Part shown: positions 12,708 through 15,972 of the stretch, one piece after another
How the letters are laid out: each line of letters starts with the position of its first letter
How positions within the stretch are numbered: position 1 is the first letter of the stretch
Origin: CAMNAO01 sp045605145
Lineage (GTDB): Bacteria > Bacillota > Clostridia > Oscillospirales > Oscillospiraceae
Assembly (NCBI GenBank): GCA_045605145.1
Contig: JAZUPH010000100.1
Span: 1-15,972 of the forward strand
DNA length: 15,972 nt
Direction of reading: 5' to 3'
The notes under the pieces: generated by a model
What the model saw: only the letters and a program-made list of their open reading frames with translations
Database searches by the model: none
What the model was told of the DNA's origin: nothing
Made by a program: the position numbers and the translations under genes

Positions 12708-14432
12708 ATGAACAGATACTATAACTACGACAATATCGACCTTTGGCAGCCGGAGCGCTGGGGTGAGCGATCACTGCCGGTGAACAATCTGGTGCAGTGG
12801 CTGGGCGAGCTGGATCCACTGGTGGAGAGCGAATACGCCCTGCCCGATGGCGTAAGCCCCGAACTTGAGCACCGCGCCGCTGTGGGATATCTGCCGCCGG
12901 ATGAAGCCCAGTACTGGGACAGCCGCGGTTACAGCATCACCCTGCGGCACATCTGGGTGGCAAAGTGGATCGCCCTTGTACCCAAAAGCGCGGTGAGAAA
13001 CAGCGGAACCTACATCCCCACCCTGCTGGCAATGCATCAGGAGCATATCAAAACCGACTGGGCGGCCAAGACCCTGCGCCATTGCAGGGGAATTTGCGAC
13101 GCCGCAGCCGATCAGGGCATGATTATCATCATCACCGTCACCGACGGGCCGGATGTGACGATGCAGTTTGCCAACATCCTTATGGAGGCTATCTCCCTGT
13201 ACCCCATCGACACGGACAGGATTTCGCTGAATGTCAGTCCGGTATACGCCGCCGGGCGCAGTCTCAGTGAGCTGCCCGGTGGACTGAAGACCGATTTTGG
13301 CGGGGAGACCGCCCCGAACCCAGACACGCTTGTGACTGGGCTGGGCAGTTTCCGCATTATCGACATAAGCAAAACCTGCAAAAACAAGGGCAGCCCGAAT
13401 CAGGGTCAGTTCGTGGGCGTGGACGGCAGGGGCGGCGGCAACGCCAGCTATGACTGGCAGCGCTGCATACACACGCTCGCCGCAAGGCGGGATATTGAGC
13501 CGCTGCTGCTGGAGCACAACTACCTGTCCGACACCGATCCCGGCTTTGTGGCATACCTTTACAACATGGGCCTTGTGTACGAGACCCATGAGTATAAGCA
13601 CGAAAAATATGTGACCCTGACACCCCGCTCTGTACTGGAGAAAGAAGGGGCAAAGGTACCCATTATGCTCATCTTCCAGGAGGTTTACCGCTATAACGAC
13701 CACCTGCCCATACAGGCGGTGAGCTACTGGTTTGAATACTGCAAAATCGCCGCGCAGGGCGAATGCATGCTGCTGTTCTACGCCTGCGAGGAGTATGAGC
13801 ATAACAGGAACATGATCAACATCTACCGGGACGCCCTTGAAAAGTATCCCATCGACAGCACCCGAGTCTATGTCACGGGCTTTTCCCACAACAGCGCCAC
13901 CGCAACGCGCTTCGCCTTCGACTATCCGGAGGTTGTCACCGCGCTGGCAGGCGGAATCCCCGGCAGCATTCCCCCGGGTACCGACCCTCAGCGCCGGCAG
14001 GATGAGATTTTGAGACAGGCGAAGATCGATATGCCCTGCGTGCAGATCCTGGGACTTAATGAGCACACATCTCCGGCGCCGGGCCCCACCTTCCGGAACA
14101 GCGGGCGCCTGATCGCCGCGAAGATGAACGCACTGGAGGCAGGCAACTGCCCCGCCAGGACTATGGACGAGTTCGAAGCGGCCTTCCTTAAGGGGGACAA
14201 GGCCACCAGAATGGTGGGCGTGCCCAACGACAGGAGCGAGGTGCTGTATCTTGAGGGTGTGGAGCACTACATCTGCGACATAAAGAACAACGAGGGAAAG
14301 TGGCACCTGCGCTTCGGCAACATCGAGAACACGCCCCACAACCCCTTCCCCACGAAACTGATGCTGGAGTGGTCCTTCGTGCGCCGCTTCGCAAGAGATC
14401 CCGAGACACACAAGATAATCGAGCTGTACTGA
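12708..14432 (+). CDS. Two-domain alpha/beta-hydrolase-like protein with internal duplication
   Basis: 574 residues; ATG 12708 has AAGGAG (12694-12699) eight bases upstream. No signal peptide, so cytoplasmic. Two halves repeat with a period of about 214 residues: VPKS/TPRS (91 and 305), IP/VP (103 and 317), a run of four or more hydrophobic residues (138-142 and 354-358), and YPIDTDRI/YPIDSTRV (165-172 and 380-387). In the second half this strand runs into a nucleophile elbow, VTGFSHNSAT with Ser393, and a later His520 in EGVEHYICD fits the catalytic histidine; the acid is unclear (GLNEHTS near 460). In the first half the matching site reads LNVSPVYAAG and lacks the GxSx elbow, so that half is probably inactive. 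Likely an esterase or depolymerase-like hydrolase; substrate unknown. Confidence 0.78.
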   Translation: MNRYYNYDNIDLWQPERWGERSLPVNNLVQWLGELDPLVESEYALPDGVSPELEHRAAVGYLPPDEAQYWDSRGYSITLRHIWVAKWIALVPKSAVRNSGTYIPTLLAMHQEHIKTDWAAKTLRHCRGICDAAADQGMIIIITVTDGPDVTMQFANILMEAISLYPIDTDRISLNVSPVYAAGRSLSELPGGLKTDFGGETAPNPDTLVTGLGSFRIIDISKTCKNKGSPNQGQFVGVDGRGGGNASYDWQRCIHTLAARRDIEPLLLEHNYLSDTDPGFVAYLYNMGLVYETHEYKHEKYVTLTPRSVLEKEGAKVPIMLIFQEVYRYNDHLPIQAVSYWFEYCKIAAQGECMLLFYACEEYEHNRNMINIYRDALEKYPIDSTRVYVTGFSHNSATATRFAFDYPEVVTALAGGIPGSIPPGTDPQRRQDEILRQAKIDMPCVQILGLNEHTSPAPGPTFRNSGRLIAAKMNALEAGNCPARTMDEFEAAFLKGDKATRMVGVPNDRSEVLYLEGVEHYICDIKNNEGKWHLRFGNIENTPHNPFPTKLMLEWSFVRRFARDPETHKIIELY

Positions 14433-14505
14433 GTAAGCGCGCGAGGTGCACCACCGCACCACAGCGGCGGGAGCAAGCCACCGCCCTACGATACTTCAAA
14501 TAAAG

Positions 14506-14541
14506 AAAGCCATCTGACCTTCTCCGGGTCAGATGGCTTTT
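14506..14541. terminator. Bidirectional terminator between convergent genes
   Basis: AAAGCCATCTGACC (14506-14519) and GGTCAGATGGCTTT (14527-14540) are perfect complements, 14 bp with a 7-base loop, with T's at the end on both strands. It serves the hydrolase gene (plus) and the peptide transporter ATPase gene (minus, stop at 14549). Confidence 0.92.
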
Positions 14542-14548
14542 GCACTTA

Positions 14549-15532
14549 TTATTCTGTCAGCGTCCAGCAGCTTGCGCTGTGTCCGTTGCCAAGATCGGTC
14601 TTGGGCGGGCGGGCCTTTATGCACAGGTCGGTGCAGCGTGAGCAGCGCTCACTGAACACGCAGCCGGAAGGCACACGCATGGGGTCGATGGGCGTACCCT
14701 TGATGGGGATAAGGCGCTGATTCTTTTCCCGCTCAAGGCTGGGTATGGCCTTCAGCAGGCCCCGGGTATAGGGGTGTGACGGGGCGTAGAACAGATCGTC
14801 CACAGTCCCCTCCTCCATTATCATGCCGCCGTACATAACATACACCCTGTCGCACAGGTCGGCAACAACGCCGAAGTTGTGGGTAATGAATATGATGGAG
14901 GTATTGTTTTCACGGCGCATATCCCGGAGAATGTCAAGGATCTGAGCCTGGATGGTAACATCAAGGGCTGTAGTCGGCTCGTCCGCGATAAGCACACGGG
15001 GACTGCACAGCATGGCCATGGCGATCATCACGCGCTGGCGCATACCGCCGGAAAGCTCATGGGGGTAGCGGCGCATTATACGCGCCGGGTCGGCAAGACC
15101 CACCTTTGCCATGGCCTCGATCGCTCTGGTCCTGGCCTCATCCTTGCTGACGCGCTCATGGGCGGTGATGGTCTCAACAAGCTGACGCCCGATGGTAAAC
15201 ACGGGGTCAAGGCAGCTCATGGGGTCCTGGAAGATCATGCTGATCTGGCTGCCGCGGATGCTCTCCATCTCCCGCTCGGACATGGTCATAAGATCGCTGC
15301 CGTCGTACAGCACCGAGCCGCCGTCCACCCGGCCGGGAGCCTTGAGAATACGCATCACGGTCTTTGCCGCAACGCTTTTGCCGCTGCCCGATTCGCCGAC
15401 GATGCCGATGATCTCACCCTCACGAAGATTATAGCTGACGCCGTTGACGGCATTGAGTACGCCGCGGCGCGTGGGGAAGCTGACACGCAGGTCGCTCACC
15501 TGCAGCAGGTTGTAGTTATTTCTCTGTTCCAT
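14549..15532 (-). CDS. Peptide ABC transporter ATP-binding protein (DppD/OppD type)
   Basis: 327 residues. The ATG at 15530-15532 is preferred because GAGGTGG (15539-15545) lies six bases upstream and overlaps the permease stop; an ATG five codons earlier overlaps that stop (ATGA) but has a poorer site. All ABC motifs are intact: Walker A GESGSGKS (46-53), Q-loop Gln102, signature LSGGMRQR (160-167), Walker B VLIADE (180-185), H-loop His218. The C-terminal oligopeptide/dipeptide domain follows with HPYTRGLL (253-260) and the cysteine set C291, C297, C300, C304 that in this family can hold an iron-sulfur cluster. It drives import of di- or oligopeptides (nickel or other ligands are possible in the family). 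Translationally coupled to the permease. The usual second ATPase (DppF/OppF) does not follow; a terminator does. Confidence 0.93.
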   Translation of the reverse strand: MEQRNNYNLLQVSDLRVSFPTRRGVLNAVNGVSYNLREGEIIGIVGESGSGKSVAAKTVMRILKAPGRVDGGSVLYDGSDLMTMSEREMESIRGSQISMIFQDPMSCLDPVFTIGRQLVETITAHERVSKDEARTRAIEAMAKVGLADPARIMRRYPHELSGGMRQRVMIAMAMLCSPRVLIADEPTTALDVTIQAQILDILRDMRRENNTSIIFITHNFGVVADLCDRVYVMYGGMIMEEGTVDDLFYAPSHPYTRGLLKAIPSLEREKNQRLIPIKGTPIDPMRVPSGCVFSERCSRCTDLCIKARPPKTDLGNGHSASCWTLTE

Positions 15533-15543
15533 TGTCAGCCACC

Positions 15544-15972
15544 TCATTCCCCTAACTCATGGGGATCCAGCGCATCACGCAGACCGCTGCCGATAAAATG
15601 CAGGCTCATCTCCGTAATGATGATCACCGCGCTGGGAATCATCGCGATATAGGGCATACTCCTGATATAATCCCTGGTGTCCTGCACAATACCGCCCCAT
15701 TCCGGTGTGGGGGGATTGATGCCGATGCCCAGATAGCCCATGATGGTGCAGCTGAGCAGCGCTTCCGCCGCGCAGGTCATGACCTGGATAACAAGCGGCG
15801 CCGCCACATTGTGCAGCACGTGCTTCATAATAATCCATTTATCGTCGGCACCAAGGGCGCGCGCCGCCTCGATATACTCGCTTTTGACGATGCTCATGAC
15901 CGTGGCGCGCATCAGCCGCGCAAACGCCGGCATGGCAGAGATGGCAAGTCCGTATTTGAAATTGCCGCCGCC
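15544..15972 (-). CDS. Peptide ABC transporter permease (DppC/OppC type), C-terminal part
   Basis: Partial: the frame is open to the window edge and stops at TGA 15544-15546, leaving 142 residues. It contains the permease coupling loop that docks on the ATPase, EYIEAARALGADDKWIIMKH, the EAA motif of binding-protein-dependent permeases, followed by HVLHNVAAPLVIQ. Hydrophobic segments (AEALLSCTIMGYLGIGI and MPYIAMIPSAVIIITEMSLHFIG) are the last membrane helices, and the end GSGLRDALDP is typical of DppC/OppC proteins. A start at the internal methionine (15933) would cut a membrane segment, so the real start is outside the window. It acts with the ATPase encoded immediately downstream. Confidence 0.92.
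   Translation of the reverse strand, partial: GGGNFKYGLAISAMPAFARLMRATVMSIVKSEYIEAARALGADDKWIIMKHVLHNVAAPLVIQVMTCAAEALLSCTIMGYLGIGINPPTPEWGGIVQDTRDYIRSMPYIAMIPSAVIIITEMSLHFIGSGLRDALDPHELGE

Noticed and set aside
12771..14462. Long open frame on the minus strand opposite the double hydrolase gene
   Set aside because: Low-information composition, crosses the well-supported plus-strand gene, and no start signal is seen.

Overview
The window looks like a chromosomal segment of a moderately GC-rich, low-motility-signal Firmicute of the class Clostridia, most likely an Oscillospiraceae/Ruminococcaceae-type gut anaerobe. The reasons are Gram-positive style ribosome binding sites (AAGGAGG), TATAAT promoters with frequent TGn extensions, the rpsO-pnp-M16 peptidase gene order known from Bacillus/Clostridia, a DUF4367-type sigma/anti-sigma pair, and RAYT-associated palindromes with a GGGGCG core. 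The genus assignment is inference.

Layout. 1-267 is the 3' end of mnmG. 292-1135 is an accessory block: seven copies of a 20-bp palindrome (REP-like), four of them in a 120-bp tandem duplication, surround and also lie inside a gene for a REP-associated HUH/Y1 transposase (545-1075). 1313-2257 (minus) is a membrane PAP2 phosphatase with its own promoter. 2388-6590 is housekeeping: rpsO, pnp with a long structured leader, and an M16 zinc peptidase, each followed by an intrinsic terminator.

6593-11869 is the most unusual part: an ECF-like sigma factor, a one-base-overlapping membrane protein of the DUF4367 (anti-sigma-like) type, a small secreted beta-rich protein whose ribosome binding site is locked in a 16-bp perfect hairpin, a secreted caspase-fold (clan CD-like) protein with His/Cys dyad whose reading frame is displaced by one base from its strong start signal, and a large lipoprotein built of three repeats. 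From about 7.55 kb to 10.2 kb the DNA is visibly more AT-rich than the flanks. I read this as a candidate regulated cell-surface/secreted protease module, but the functional link is inference from adjacency.

11917-14541 holds a phosphoribosyltransferase and a 574-residue protein made of two tandem alpha/beta-hydrolase-like halves, only the second keeping the nucleophile-elbow serine. The right end (14549-15972, minus) is a peptide ABC transporter ATPase and the C-terminal part of its permease, facing a bidirectional terminator shared with the hydrolase gene.
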